From: Agarilytica rhodophyticola
GTDB lineage: Bacteria; Pseudomonadota; Gammaproteobacteria; Pseudomonadales; Cellvibrionaceae
Length of the DNA stretch: 64,000 nucleotides
Assembly (NCBI RefSeq): GCF_002157225.2
Contig: NZ_CP020038.1
Coordinates: 6,654,991 to 6,718,990, forward strand
Direction of reading: 5' to 3'
The notes beneath the pieces are model-generated. The model was not told the DNA's origin, searched no databases, and was given only the letters and a program-made list of their open reading frames with translations. Made by a program: the position numbers and the translations under genes. Shown here piece after piece: positions 37,935 to 47,183 of this stretch. The number at the start of each line of letters is the position of its first letter. Positions within the stretch are counted from its first letter, which is position 1.

Positions 37935-39485
37935 TTATTTCACTTCTGGAGGAGTACTAAATGTGTGGTAGGGCGCTGGAGATGGCACGGACCATTCCAA
38001 ACCGTGGGAACCTTCCCACACTTCTTGAGTTGCTTTCTTACCACTAACGATTGTACGTATCACAATGTATAAGAATAATACTTGTGCCGCACCAAACAAG
38101 AATGCACCGATGGAAGAAATCATGTTCCAATCTGCCCATAGTGGGTTGTAGTCAGGAATACGACGAGGCATACCTGCTAGACCAGAAAAGTGCATAGGGA
38201 AGAAAGTCACATTTAGACCCACAAAGGCCAACCAAAAATGCGCCTTGCCCAAAGTCTCGTTATACATATTACCACTCCACTTAGGCAACCAGTAGTAGAC
38301 AGCTGCCGTAATGGAGAAGATCGCACCTGGAACTAATACATAGTGGAAGTGAGCAACCACAAAGTAGGTATCGTGGTATTGGAAATCCACCGGAGCGATA
38401 GACAACATCAAACCGGAAAAACCACCGATAGTGAATAAGATAACGAAGGCGATAGAGAACAACATAGGGGTCTCAAAGGTCATTGAACCTTTCCACATAG
38501 TAGTTACCCAGTTAAATACCTTCACACCGGTGGGAACCGCAATCAGCATGGTGGCATACATGAAGACAAGTTCGCCAAATAGTGGCAGACCAACAGTAAA
38601 CATGTGGTGAGCCCAAACAATGAAGCTGAGGAAAGCAATAGAAGCCGTTGCGTATACCATTGAGGAATAACCAAACAAAGGCTTGCGAGCAAAAGTTGGG
38701 ATAATCGCACTGACGATACCGAAAGCAGGCAAGATCATAATATATACTTCTGGATGCCCAAAGAACCAGAAGACATGCTGGAACAATACTGGGTCACCAC
38801 CACCGGCAGCATCGAAGAAGCTGGTACCGAAATGGATATCCATAAGCATCATAGTTACTACACCTGCAAGAACCGGCATTACCGCAATCAGCAAGTAAGC
38901 AGTGATCAGCCACGTCCATACAAACAGAGGCATTTTCATTAGCGTCATGCCAGGAGCACGCATATTCAAAATGGTAGCGACAATATTGATCGCACCCATG
39001 ATCGAGCTTGCACCCATGATATGAACACCGAAAATAAAGAATGTTACAGTGTCATTAGCATAAGTTGTGGATAGTGGAGCGTAGAATGTCCAACCAAAAT
39101 TAGGAGCACCGCCTTCCATAAACAGCGTAGATGCTAGTAAGGCAAAAGCAAAAGGAAGAATCCAGAAACTCCAGTTGTTCATACGAGGCAGCGCCATATC
39201 AGGTGCACCGATCATCATCGGGATCATCCAGTTAGCTAAGCCTGTAAAAGCTGGCATCACCGCACCAAATACCATCACCAAACCATGCATGGTGGTCATC
39301 TGGTTAAAGAAGTCAGGCTCAACAATTTGTAAACCTGGCTGGAACAACTCGGCGCGGATCACTAAAGCAAAAATACCGCCGAGAAAAAACATCATAAAAC
39401 TAAACCATAGGTACATACTACCTATGTCTTTATGGTTGGTTGTGAACAACCAACGAGATAAGCCTTTCGCAGGACCATGTGCCAT
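37935..39485 (-). CDS. coxA: Cytochrome c oxidase subunit I
   Basis: This 516-residue haem-copper oxidase catalytic subunit has twelve helices. Visible ligands are the low-spin haem His in TTMHGLVMVFG, the CuB His and cross-linked Tyr in HPEVYIMILPAFG, the HH pair in VWAHHMFTVG, and HFHYVLVPG with the high-spin and second low-spin haem histidines. It is an A1-type aa3 oxidase by these motifs. It follows coxB by 12 bp and precedes ctaG in the same transcript. Confidence 0.98.
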   Translation of the reverse strand: MAHGPAKGLSRWLFTTNHKDIGSMYLWFSFMMFFLGGIFALVIRAELFQPGLQIVEPDFFNQMTTMHGLVMVFGAVMPAFTGLANWMIPMMIGAPDMALPRMNNWSFWILPFAFALLASTLFMEGGAPNFGWTFYAPLSTTYANDTVTFFIFGVHIMGASSIMGAINIVATILNMRAPGMTLMKMPLFVWTWLITAYLLIAVMPVLAGVVTMMLMDIHFGTSFFDAAGGGDPVLFQHVFWFFGHPEVYIMILPAFGIVSAIIPTFARKPLFGYSSMVYATASIAFLSFIVWAHHMFTVGLPLFGELVFMYATMLIAVPTGVKVFNWVTTMWKGSMTFETPMLFSIAFVILFTIGGFSGLMLSIAPVDFQYHDTYFVVAHFHYVLVPGAIFSITAAVYYWLPKWSGNMYNETLGKAHFWLAFVGLNVTFFPMHFSGLAGMPRRIPDYNPLWADWNMISSIGAFLFGAAQVLFLYIVIRTIVSGKKATQEVWEGSHGLEWSVPSPAPYHTFSTPPEVK

Positions 39486-39497
39486 CTTTTAAGTCTC

Positions 39498-40634
39498 CTA
39501 TTGGCCTTGCTTGAATGTCACAATATCGACTGGCTGAACGGAGTCGCCCATATTGTTACCAAACGCATTACGTTGAAAAGTGATGATAGAAGCCAGTGTC
39601 ACTGGATCTAATTGAGGGCCATAGGCGGCCATCATTGGGTTATTAGCACTACCGTTGATGACAATGTCTAAATGATTAGCAACAGGACCTGTGGCAATAG
39701 CACTGCCTTTGATTGCCGGGCCAACAAGACCTTCACCTTGGGTACCATGACAAGCAGCACAGCTGGTGGCGTAAGCTTTTTCACCCTGGGCATAAAGCTC
39801 TTCGAAGGTGAATGTTTTCTCAGAAGCCGCTTTAATTTCGGCAACTTTAGCCTTTTTATCAGCTAACCATGCAGCGTACTTTTCTTCAGACACAGCATGC
39901 ACTTCAATTGGCATAAAGCCATGGTCTTTACCACATAGCTCAGCACACTGCCCGCGGTAGACACCTTCATCCTCGATGAAAGTCCATGCAGCATTAGTGT
40001 AGCCTGGAATGGCATCACGCTTAACAGCTAGTTCAGGAATCCACCAGCTGTGGATTACATCTGCCGCCGTGACTAGGAAGCGTACTTTCTTGTTAACAGG
40101 AACGATAAGCGGTTCATCAACTTCCAAGAGGTAGTTCTCGCCTTTTTCCTCTTCATTGCGAATCTGAGATCGCGGTGTCGACAAGTTTGAGAAGAAGCTA
40201 ACTTCATCACCCAAATACTCATAGCGCCATTTCCACTGATAAGCTGTTACTAGGATATCCACTTCAGCATTGTCAGAGTTATAAATTTTCTTCAATGTAA
40301 GTGTTGCTGGATATGCCATTGCAATCAAGATAAGTGCGGGAATAATCGTCCACACCAATTCAAGAGTCACACTTTCATGAAAATTTGACGCTTTCGCACC
40401 TCGAGACTTACGGTGCAAATACATGCTGATAAACATTGCGCCAAAAACTACAACACCAATGGCACAACAGACGTAAAAAATCAGCATATGGAGGCCGTAA
40501 ACCTCTCTGCTCACCTCAGTTACGCCTTCGGTCATATTAAACTGCAGGTCACCGCCAAAACTTAACGCTGGAAGTAGCGCAAGAATAGTGGCAAATAGCA
40601 GAGCGAGCGAACGCTTGGAAGTACTTAACACCAC
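39498..40634 (-). CDS. coxB: Cytochrome c oxidase subunit II with fused cytochrome c domain
   Basis: This 378-residue subunit has a signal-like N-terminus, two membrane helices (about 45-70 and 85-110) and a cupredoxin domain with the CuA site CAELCGKDHGFM. A C-terminal cytochrome c domain follows, with CAACHG haem attachment (about 293-298) and a later Met ligand candidate in NNPMMAAYG. The fused cytochrome makes it a caa3-like form, accepting electrons directly. It is the first gene of the leftward oxidase operon. Confidence 0.96.
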   Translation of the reverse strand: MVLSTSKRSLALLFATILALLPALSFGGDLQFNMTEGVTEVSREVYGLHMLIFYVCCAIGVVVFGAMFISMYLHRKSRGAKASNFHESVTLELVWTIIPALILIAMAYPATLTLKKIYNSDNAEVDILVTAYQWKWRYEYLGDEVSFFSNLSTPRSQIRNEEEKGENYLLEVDEPLIVPVNKKVRFLVTAADVIHSWWIPELAVKRDAIPGYTNAAWTFIEDEGVYRGQCAELCGKDHGFMPIEVHAVSEEKYAAWLADKKAKVAEIKAASEKTFTFEELYAQGEKAYATSCAACHGTQGEGLVGPAIKGSAIATGPVANHLDIVINGSANNPMMAAYGPQLDPVTLASIITFQRNAFGNNMGDSVQPVDIVTFKQGQ

Positions 40635-40937
40635 CCCTTCTCCGTTATAATTAGTCGTTGATGATTTTGAAGAACTTCTATGTGAAGGCTTTTATTAAAA
40701 AATAAAATCATTCTCATTTAAGCTCTTATTGTCTTTACATTAATTTTGCTCAAAAAAGCAGCTTTCGTTACTGCACCCTTATTATTTTTAATGTATGCCT
40801 TGTTATCTGGATACTTTCCGTGGCAATTTGTCGCAGGCCGGGATTATAACGGCACAAGTGACCGAAAAGTAAGGCCTTTAGACACATAGACGTGCTTTTT
40901 TGTAAAAAGACACTCTATTCACATGTTCATATACTAG
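40635..40937. other. Divergent promoter region between coxB and the MATE gene
   Basis: About 300 bp separate the two divergent genes. The region presumably holds promoters for both the oxidase operon and the efflux gene. I could not place reliable -35/-10 boxes or an operator. Confidence 0.5.
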
Positions 40938-42293
40938 ATGACAAGACAGTATTTTTCCTTATCTGGGCTGCGAGCCCTCCCTCACAAACAAGCGTGGTCT
41001 CTAGCCTGGCCGATGATTTTGAGCAATATGTCAGTGCCGCTTATGGGCTTGGCAGATACAGCGATGCTTGGACACCTGGAAGATCCACTTTTTCTCGGCG
41101 CAGTTGCTATTGGTAGTAACGTTATCGCACTATTTTATTGGATGTTCGCATTTTTACGTATGGGGACAACCAGTATCACCGCACAAGCAATTGGCGCTAA
41201 AGCACCAGAGAAAGCAATATTATGTTTAACTCAAAACACCAGCCTAGCTCTGTTGATAGGGTGCGGGCTGATTGTTTTGCAATCCTTATTAGTCCCATTC
41301 ACTTTGTGGGTAATTGCATCCGATCAAGATTTAATCGACACAGCAATACAATATTGCTCCATAAGGATATATTCAGCTCCCGCAGTACTCATTAGTTATG
41401 TCGCTATGGGGTGGCTAATTGGTCTAAAAAATACCAAAGTCCCGCTTGTTATTACTATTTCGGCTAACATCATTAATGTAGTGTTAGATTACATCTTTAT
41501 CATTCACTTAGGTTTAGATGCAAAAGGTGCAGCACTGGCGACATTAATTGCCGAATGTGCTTCATGTGTGTTTGCCCTACTGTACATATGGCATTTCCTC
41601 AATAGCAAGCAGTGGCAGCCAAGCAGATGGATAACATGGAAGGGGTTAAGTGAAAACCTTAAGTTGGGCCTGGATCTAATGATCAGGACACTTTCACTAT
41701 TATTTGTAATCAATTTTTTTAATTCTCAGAGCGCCCATTTTGGCAATGATGTACTGGCAGCTAATGCCATACTTTTTCAATGTGTATTATTCGTGGCATT
41801 TTTCCTCGACGGATACGCTCTAGCGGCAGAAACTTTGACGGCACAAGCGATAGGAGCAAAGAATATCCATGCATTTCATCAGGCGAGTATTGTTTCAACA
41901 CTTACCGCATTTCTTATCTCTATTTTGTTAAGCCTGTTTTTTATACTGTTAGGCTCCAATATTATTGATCTACTGACAGATATCCAAAGCGTCGCTGATA
42001 GCGCAAAAAAACATGTAGCGTGGTTGTTTATTGTTCCTCTAAGCAATATATGGGCTTACGCATTTGACGGGATATTCGTAGGGGCAGGTCAGACACGCAT
42101 TATGCGTAACGCTATGTTGTTTTCCGTTTTATTTGGTTTCTTACTGGTTTGGTGGTTCTTCCAGTTTATGGGAAATCATGGTTTATGGTTGGCTTTTACA
42201 ATTTTTAACTTGTCAAGAGGCGCGAGCTTAGCCCTCGCTTACATATCACTTACTCAGAAAAACTACTGGCTTAATAACCCCTATAAAAAATGA
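40938..42293 (+). CDS. MATE family efflux transporter (DinF-like)
   Basis: This 451-residue inner-membrane protein has twelve helices and two related halves typical of MATE exporters. Typical blocks are AWPMILSNMSVPLMGLADTAMLGH near the N-terminus (shown by its ends) and GYALAAETLTAQAIGAKN in the second half. The GLADTAM..H and AE.L.GQAIGA patterns point to the DinF branch. MATE proteins export cationic compounds using Na+ or H+ gradients, but the substrate here is unknown. It stands alone between coxB and a hypothetical gene. Confidence 0.92.
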   Translation: MTRQYFSLSGLRALPHKQAWSLAWPMILSNMSVPLMGLADTAMLGHLEDPLFLGAVAIGSNVIALFYWMFAFLRMGTTSITAQAIGAKAPEKAILCLTQNTSLALLIGCGLIVLQSLLVPFTLWVIASDQDLIDTAIQYCSIRIYSAPAVLISYVAMGWLIGLKNTKVPLVITISANIINVVLDYIFIIHLGLDAKGAALATLIAECASCVFALLYIWHFLNSKQWQPSRWITWKGLSENLKLGLDLMIRTLSLLFVINFFNSQSAHFGNDVLAANAILFQCVLFVAFFLDGYALAAETLTAQAIGAKNIHAFHQASIVSTLTAFLISILLSLFFILLGSNIIDLLTDIQSVADSAKKHVAWLFIVPLSNIWAYAFDGIFVGAGQTRIMRNAMLFSVLFGFLLVWWFFQFMGNHGLWLAFTIFNLSRGASLALAYISLTQKNYWLNNPYKK

Positions 42294-42455
42294 AGTTTTC
42301 GGCCTCCATTTACATAATTTTACGATAAATCGAGTTTTTGTCGATATTTAATCGATTTTTGGAATACACAGCAAATTAATGCTGTAAAATAAGGTGTTTA
42401 ATAGGTCTCCCGCGCGAATCTTAATTGGGCCTGTTAGCGCTTTGGAAATCGAGTT

Positions 42456-43136
42456 ATGAACGAGCAAAGAATTTTACAGATTAGGCGATCCATTGCTGCA
42501 GCGAGGTTGCAAGAAGAGAATGAGCGCTCACTGCAAAAACATATCACATTAAAACTTCCCTCACTTCATAAAAGCATCTCTCTCCCCGAAAACAACACCG
42601 TCGAAGCTCTAATTAACTTTGTAACCTGTTATATAGAACATGTTCCTGACTTTATAAAAGCTATAAAAGAGCTTACTTATGAAGCGGGTATTTATGATTT
42701 CACTAAACAATTTATTAATATTGCTGAGGACTATTTTCTAGTTTCTTCTGAACAAACTGAAGAAGATTATAAAGGATTACAAGCCTTGATTGATGATGCC
42801 TATCTTGCTCACCGTTTAATAGAGGAGCTCAGTGATAGGCTTATGATGGTTGCCGGTATTCCATTGGCACCGATGGATATGACCATGTCCAATGTGCTGA
42901 TTCACGAAATACTAGGAGAGGGTTTTGCTAACGAATTAGATCTTGCGGTGCATTATAGTATCGAGACACTATTTAAGCCTGAAAGCTTCGAGAAAAATGA
43001 AAAATTTGTTAACTACGTTAATAAAAGGCGTTTAGAAGGCTGGAAACAAGATCTCCAGCAATGGCCATGTCTAGCTGGAGATTCTTTCTTTTCTTTGGAT
43101 AGAAAATGCCTTAATGATATCAAAGTAGTACACTAA
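42456..43136 (+). CDS. Conserved hypothetical protein
   Basis: This 226-residue soluble protein has no signal peptide or membrane segment. The first about 25 residues are a charged helix (RRSIAAARLQEENER), and the rest is mostly predicted alpha-helical with regular Leu/Ile spacing. It has no motif I can assign. The region after residue 130 (GIPLAPMDMTMSNVLIHEIL) looks conserved-protein-like. I recognise a resemblance to hypothetical proteins of Pseudomonas-like bacteria but no named family. It is monocistronic, converging with yheV. Confidence 0.7.
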   Translation: MNEQRILQIRRSIAAARLQEENERSLQKHITLKLPSLHKSISLPENNTVEALINFVTCYIEHVPDFIKAIKELTYEAGIYDFTKQFINIAEDYFLVSSEQTEEDYKGLQALIDDAYLAHRLIEELSDRLMMVAGIPLAPMDMTMSNVLIHEILGEGFANELDLAVHYSIETLFKPESFEKNEKFVNYVNKRRLEGWKQDLQQWPCLAGDSFFSLDRKCLNDIKVVH

Positions 43137-43233
43137 TACATTAAAGCGTAATATTTCGTTAAAAAAATTTATCTTGGGATTACACTAACAAAACTTGTCA
43201 TCAAAGCTCTCATTTATTTAGTGGATACTCACC

Positions 43234-43482
43234 TTACTTCTTGCTGTTAATATCAACCAACTTCACAACTTGCGTTTCGTTTTTAATATCTTCTTCTGTT
43301 TTGTTAACACGAGTTGTCAATTCGCCCATTTGGGATTTAAAGATCAGTTTATCTTTAAATCCGCAATCAACGCATTCTCGATACTCTTCATCGTTTTCTT
43401 TGAACATGATTAATGTGTCCATTGCAGCACATTGTGGACAAACAGCACCCGCTATGAAACGCTTCTGTAATTTTTTATTCAT
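43234..43482 (-). CDS. yheV: YheV family zinc-ribbon protein
   Basis: This 82-residue protein has two CxxC pairs, CPQCAA and CVDCGF, that form a zinc ribbon, with the YheV-type opening KRFIAGAVCPQC. Its start overlaps the prlC stop by four bases, as in many gammaproteobacteria where yheV follows prlC. The function is unknown. Confidence 0.9.
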   Translation of the reverse strand: MNKKLQKRFIAGAVCPQCAAMDTLIMFKENDEEYRECVDCGFKDKLIFKSQMGELTTRVNKTEEDIKNETQVVKLVDINSKK

Positions 43483-45509
43483 AAAACTAAACCCGAATGC
43501 TTGAGCAAAGCTTCTGCATTCGGCTCCCGCCCGCGGAAATTTTTAAATAGCTCGATAGCATTTTGCGAGCCGCCCTTTTCTAATACTTCCTGCAAAAACC
43601 GCTGCCCAGTTTCAGGATTAAAAACACCTTCTTCTTCAAACGCGGCAAAAATGTCAGCAGATAATACTTCCGCCCATTTATAGCTATAGTATCCTGCTGC
43701 GTATCCACCAGCAAAAATATGGGAAAAACCATTTTGGAACTTATTAAACCTTGGCGGGATTATAACCGCCACTTTTTCTCTCACATCATCTAATAATTGC
43801 TGCACACCAACAAAGGCCTTATCCCCATACTCCATATGTAGGCGCAAATCGAATATAGCAAATTCAAGCTGACGTAACATTTGTAAGGCGGACTGAAAAT
43901 TCTTTGCCGCTAGCATATTAGCTAGCATTTCCTTTGGTAGTGCTTGATCCGTCTGGTAGTGTTTTGAGAGGAAATCAAGTACCTCTGGTTGCCAACAAAA
44001 ATTCTCCATAAATTGGCTCGGTAATTCTACCGCATCCCATTCCACACCATTAATGCCACTAACCGCAGATACCTCCATTTTAGTTAGCATATGATGTAAG
44101 CCATGACCAAATTCATGGAACAAAGTGGTAACTTCGCTATGGGTAAGTAAACAAGGCTTATCATCTACAGGCGCATTGAAATTACACACAAGAAAGGCGA
44201 CAGGTAACTGCAGCTGGCCATCATTTACTCTGCGCACACGACAATCTGCCATCCACGCACCGCCACGTTTTTTTGCGCGCGCATAAAGATCAAAATAAAA
44301 ACCCGCAATTTTTTTATTATCTTTGCTTATCTCATAATATTTAACATCATCGTGCCACACCTGTGCGGAAGCTGGCTTAACATCTATACCGTACAAAGAT
44401 TTTACGACTTTAAATAAACCTTCTTGAACCACATCGAGGGGAAAATAAGGACGCAACACTTCTTGCGAGACATTGTATTTTTTTAATTTAAGTTGCTCTG
44501 AGTAGTAGGGAATATCCCACGCGTTTAACTCTTCTAACCCTTGCTGCTTGGCAAAAGCCTGAAGTTCATCTAATTCCTGCAGAGCAAAAGGACGTGTTTT
44601 ATTAGCTAGGTCTTCAAGAAACTCAATGACTTGCGCGGGAGATTCCGCCATTTTAGAAGCCAGCGAAACTTCAGCATAATTGTTATAGCCAAGAAGTTCC
44701 GCAAGTTTCTGGCGCAGGTTCATAATTTTGTCGATGATTTCAGTATTATCCCACTGCCCAGCCGTAGGACCTTCTTGTGATGCTCGCGTAGAGTAGGCCT
44801 CGTACATGACTCTGCGCAATTCTTGATCTTCAGCTTGAGAAATTAACGTAAAATACACTGGCAGATCTAGAGTAAAAACATAACCACTCAATTCTTTTTC
44901 TTTAGCAGCACTTTGTGCAGCCTGGACAAGAAACTCAGGTAAGCCGGCCAATCTATCGGCGTCTTCCAAATGATAAAACCAGCCATTACTCGCATCTAGA
45001 ACATTATTTGAAAATGCTGTTGTTAAGGCCGAGAGTTGAGCTTTAATGGATTTAAATTCTTCTTTTGCCTCTCCAGCTAAGGCCACGCCTGATAGTTTAA
45101 AATCTCTAACTGCATGCAGCAATGCTTGCTTTTTGGGTTGATCAAGCTGTTCAAAGCTCTCTGAGTCCAACAATGCACTGTAGGCTTTAAACAGATCCTC
45201 ATTTTGACCAAAGCCTGTGTAATAAGATGTCAATAACTGATCAGCCTGCTCATAGGCTGTACGTAACTCCTCAGAGTTCTTTACCGCATTTAAATGACTA
45301 ATAGGCGACCAGGCCTGGCTAATAAGGTCATCTCGTGCCTCTATGGGTGCCATCAAATTCTCCCAAGAAGGCTCCTTATTATCTTTTAGCTGGCGTTCTA
45401 ACCCACTTTCTGCCATTTTAATTAAGCCTTCAATTGCCGGCACAACATCCGCGGCTTGAATACTATTAAATGGCGGCAATATATGTGTCTCGATAAGTGG
45501 GTTGGTCAT
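43479..45509 (-). CDS. prlC: Oligopeptidase A (M3 metallopeptidase)
   Basis: This 676-residue cytoplasmic zinc peptidase is of the thimet oligopeptidase family. The HExxH-type motif appears as TLFHEFGHGLHHML, followed by the downstream Glu in GVEWDAVELPSQFMENF. It degrades signal-peptide fragments and short peptides. Length and motifs match OpdA/PrlC. It is co-transcribed with yheV. Confidence 0.97.
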   Translation of the reverse strand: MTNPLIETHILPPFNSIQAADVVPAIEGLIKMAESGLERQLKDNKEPSWENLMAPIEARDDLISQAWSPISHLNAVKNSEELRTAYEQADQLLTSYYTGFGQNEDLFKAYSALLDSESFEQLDQPKKQALLHAVRDFKLSGVALAGEAKEEFKSIKAQLSALTTAFSNNVLDASNGWFYHLEDADRLAGLPEFLVQAAQSAAKEKELSGYVFTLDLPVYFTLISQAEDQELRRVMYEAYSTRASQEGPTAGQWDNTEIIDKIMNLRQKLAELLGYNNYAEVSLASKMAESPAQVIEFLEDLANKTRPFALQELDELQAFAKQQGLEELNAWDIPYYSEQLKLKKYNVSQEVLRPYFPLDVVQEGLFKVVKSLYGIDVKPASAQVWHDDVKYYEISKDNKKIAGFYFDLYARAKKRGGAWMADCRVRRVNDGQLQLPVAFLVCNFNAPVDDKPCLLTHSEVTTLFHEFGHGLHHMLTKMEVSAVSGINGVEWDAVELPSQFMENFCWQPEVLDFLSKHYQTDQALPKEMLANMLAAKNFQSALQMLRQLEFAIFDLRLHMEYGDKAFVGVQQLLDDVREKVAVIIPPRFNKFQNGFSHIFAGGYAAGYYSYKWAEVLSADIFAAFEEEGVFNPETGQRFLQEVLEKGGSQNAIELFKNFRGREPNAEALLKHSGLVL

Positions 45510-45709
45510 TCTTTAACACCTCATATATGGTTAAGAAAATCTGCTTTTTGCGCTGTAGCAAGACTTAATATAATCTTAGAGCCTATTCACACTCATATGA
45601 TTCATATGTATACGTAGATAATATACCCGAGTGTTTTTTTACGGATAAATAAACTCCAGGCAAATATTTCACATCTTTGCTTTTATTTTTAATCTATTTG
45701 GAGCTCAAT

Positions 45710-46252
45710 GTGCCTAATTGCAAGTCTATTAGACCCTATAAAGATACCTTACCCAACTTAGGCGATAGGGTTTTTGTCGATGACTCAGCAGTGGTAATCG
45801 GCGATGTCGACTTAGGAGATGACGTTTCCGTTTGGCCCTGCGCAGTAATTCGTGGTGATATGCACAGTATTCGCATAGGCGCACGAACCAGTGTGCAAGA
45901 TGGCGCAGTATTGCACATTACTCATGCCAGTGATTACAACAAAGGCGGCTGGCCACTAACCATTGGTGAAGATGTAACGATTGGTCATAATGCCTGCCTT
46001 CATGGCTGTACAGTAGGTAGCCGTGTATTAATCGGTATCGGTGCGACAGTATTAGACGGAGCAGAAATCGAGGATGATGTTGTTGTGGCTGCTGGCACTC
46101 TAGTACCGCCAGGGAAAAAATTAGAAAGCGGCTATCTCTATGTTGGTAGCCCATGCAAGCAGGCTAGAGAACTTAAAGAGTCTGAGAAATCATTTTTCAC
46201 ATATTCTGCACAAAACTACGTCAAACTCAAAGATGATTATATGGCTGAGTAA
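45710..46252 (+). CDS. Gamma carbonic anhydrase family protein
   Basis: This 180-residue left-handed beta-helix protein is made of hexapeptide repeats (VVIGDV, VSVWPC, VRIG-type). The metal histidines are seen in VLHITH and TIGHNACLHGC. It opens as MPNCKSIRPYKDTLP when started with the GTG at 45710, which has GGAG seven bases upstream. The in-frame ATG at 45677 would add a hydrophobic extension not seen in the family. It resembles YrdA, whose carbonic anhydrase activity is not always demonstrated. It is divergent from prlC. Confidence 0.92.
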   Translation: MPNCKSIRPYKDTLPNLGDRVFVDDSAVVIGDVDLGDDVSVWPCAVIRGDMHSIRIGARTSVQDGAVLHITHASDYNKGGWPLTIGEDVTIGHNACLHGCTVGSRVLIGIGATVLDGAEIEDDVVVAAGTLVPPGKKLESGYLYVGSPCKQARELKESEKSFFTYSAQNYVKLKDDYMAE

Positions 46253-46316
46253 GTGTTTAAAATTTAATAAATAACTATCACAAACAACTTATTATCTCAC
46301 AGGAAATAGAGATTAA

Positions 46317-47084
46317 ATGGAAACCTTAAAAATTTTAAATCTAGATGTTCACAACTGGACGTTCAAGGACTTTTTGGAACAGCTGGAAGAAGGTATTGTG
46401 GTCACTCCTAATATTGACCACTTTGTTAAACTACAAAAAGATCGAGATTTTTACGAGTGTTATGTGCGTTCTGAACACATTGTTTGTGACAGCCGTGTTA
46501 TTCAGCTTTTATCAAAGCTTTTATACCCAGGCAAGGGAGTTATAGAACAAATAGCTGGCTCAGATTTATTTCCAGCCTACTGTGAACACAATAAAAACAA
46601 CACCGATAAGGTAAAAATTTTCTTACTCGGTGGCACAGAAGAGTCTGTAAAAATTGCGCAAGAAACACTCAACAAAAAAGCGGGTACCAATATTGTTATA
46701 AACGGTTACTCACCTCCATTTGGATTTGAAAAAGACAAACAAGAATGCGACAAAATCGTTGCCATGATTGAACAATCTGGCGCTACAGTTCTTGCTGTAG
46801 GAGTCGGTGCGCCAAAACAAGAAAAATGGATTTATCAATACAAAGATAAACTTAGCAATATAAAACTTTTCTTTGCTATCGGCGCAACAATTGATTTTCA
46901 AGCTGGGGCAGTCAAACGCGCCCCCCGTTGGATGGTAAAGGCCGGTTTGGAATGGCTGTATCGATTACTCCAAGAGCCAGGGCGTCTGGCCAAACGTTAC
47001 TTGGTCGATGATTTACCGTTTCTGTGGCTTATTGTAAAGCAAAAATTAGGCTTTTATAAAAACCCTTGGGAAAAAACACCATAA
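46317..47084 (+). CDS. WecG/TagA/CpsF family glycosyltransferase
   Basis: This 255-residue GT26-family enzyme adds a sugar, often N-acetylmannosamine or its acid, to a lipid-linked sugar. Family motifs are TPNIDHF (30-36), DS near residue 60, the VGVGAPKQEKWI block and RAPRWM. A C-terminal amphipathic region binds the membrane. It opens the polysaccharide region, converges with the initiating transferase and is divided from it by a strong hairpin. It probably acts second, after that transferase. Confidence 0.92.
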   Translation: METLKILNLDVHNWTFKDFLEQLEEGIVVTPNIDHFVKLQKDRDFYECYVRSEHIVCDSRVIQLLSKLLYPGKGVIEQIAGSDLFPAYCEHNKNNTDKVKIFLLGGTEESVKIAQETLNKKAGTNIVINGYSPPFGFEKDKQECDKIVAMIEQSGATVLAVGVGAPKQEKWIYQYKDKLSNIKLFFAIGATIDFQAGAVKRAPRWMVKAGLEWLYRLLQEPGRLAKRYLVDDLPFLWLIVKQKLGFYKNPWEKTP

Positions 47085-47098
47085 CAGCATATTTGAAA

Positions 47099-47163
47099 GA
47101 GGCTATTGGTTATGCGCGCTTATCCACTTCCTCGGTATAAGGGCGCATAGCCAATAGCCTCTA
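47099..47163. terminator. Large bidirectional terminator hairpin
   Basis: This imperfect 26-bp stem begins AGAGGCTATTGG and ends CCAATAGCCTCT, with one G-U pair and one mismatch. The loop is about 13 nt. It stands exactly between convergent genes, ending 20 bp before the stop of the right-hand one. There is no long T tract on either side. Confidence 0.65.
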
Positions 47164-47183
47164 TTCTATAATTGCCTGGAAGA

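Noticed and set aside
42341-42360. TCGAT-N5-ATCGA stem followed by TTTTT as a terminator of the MATE gene
   Set aside because: The stem is only 5 bp and AT-rich; too weak to annotate, though it could contribute.
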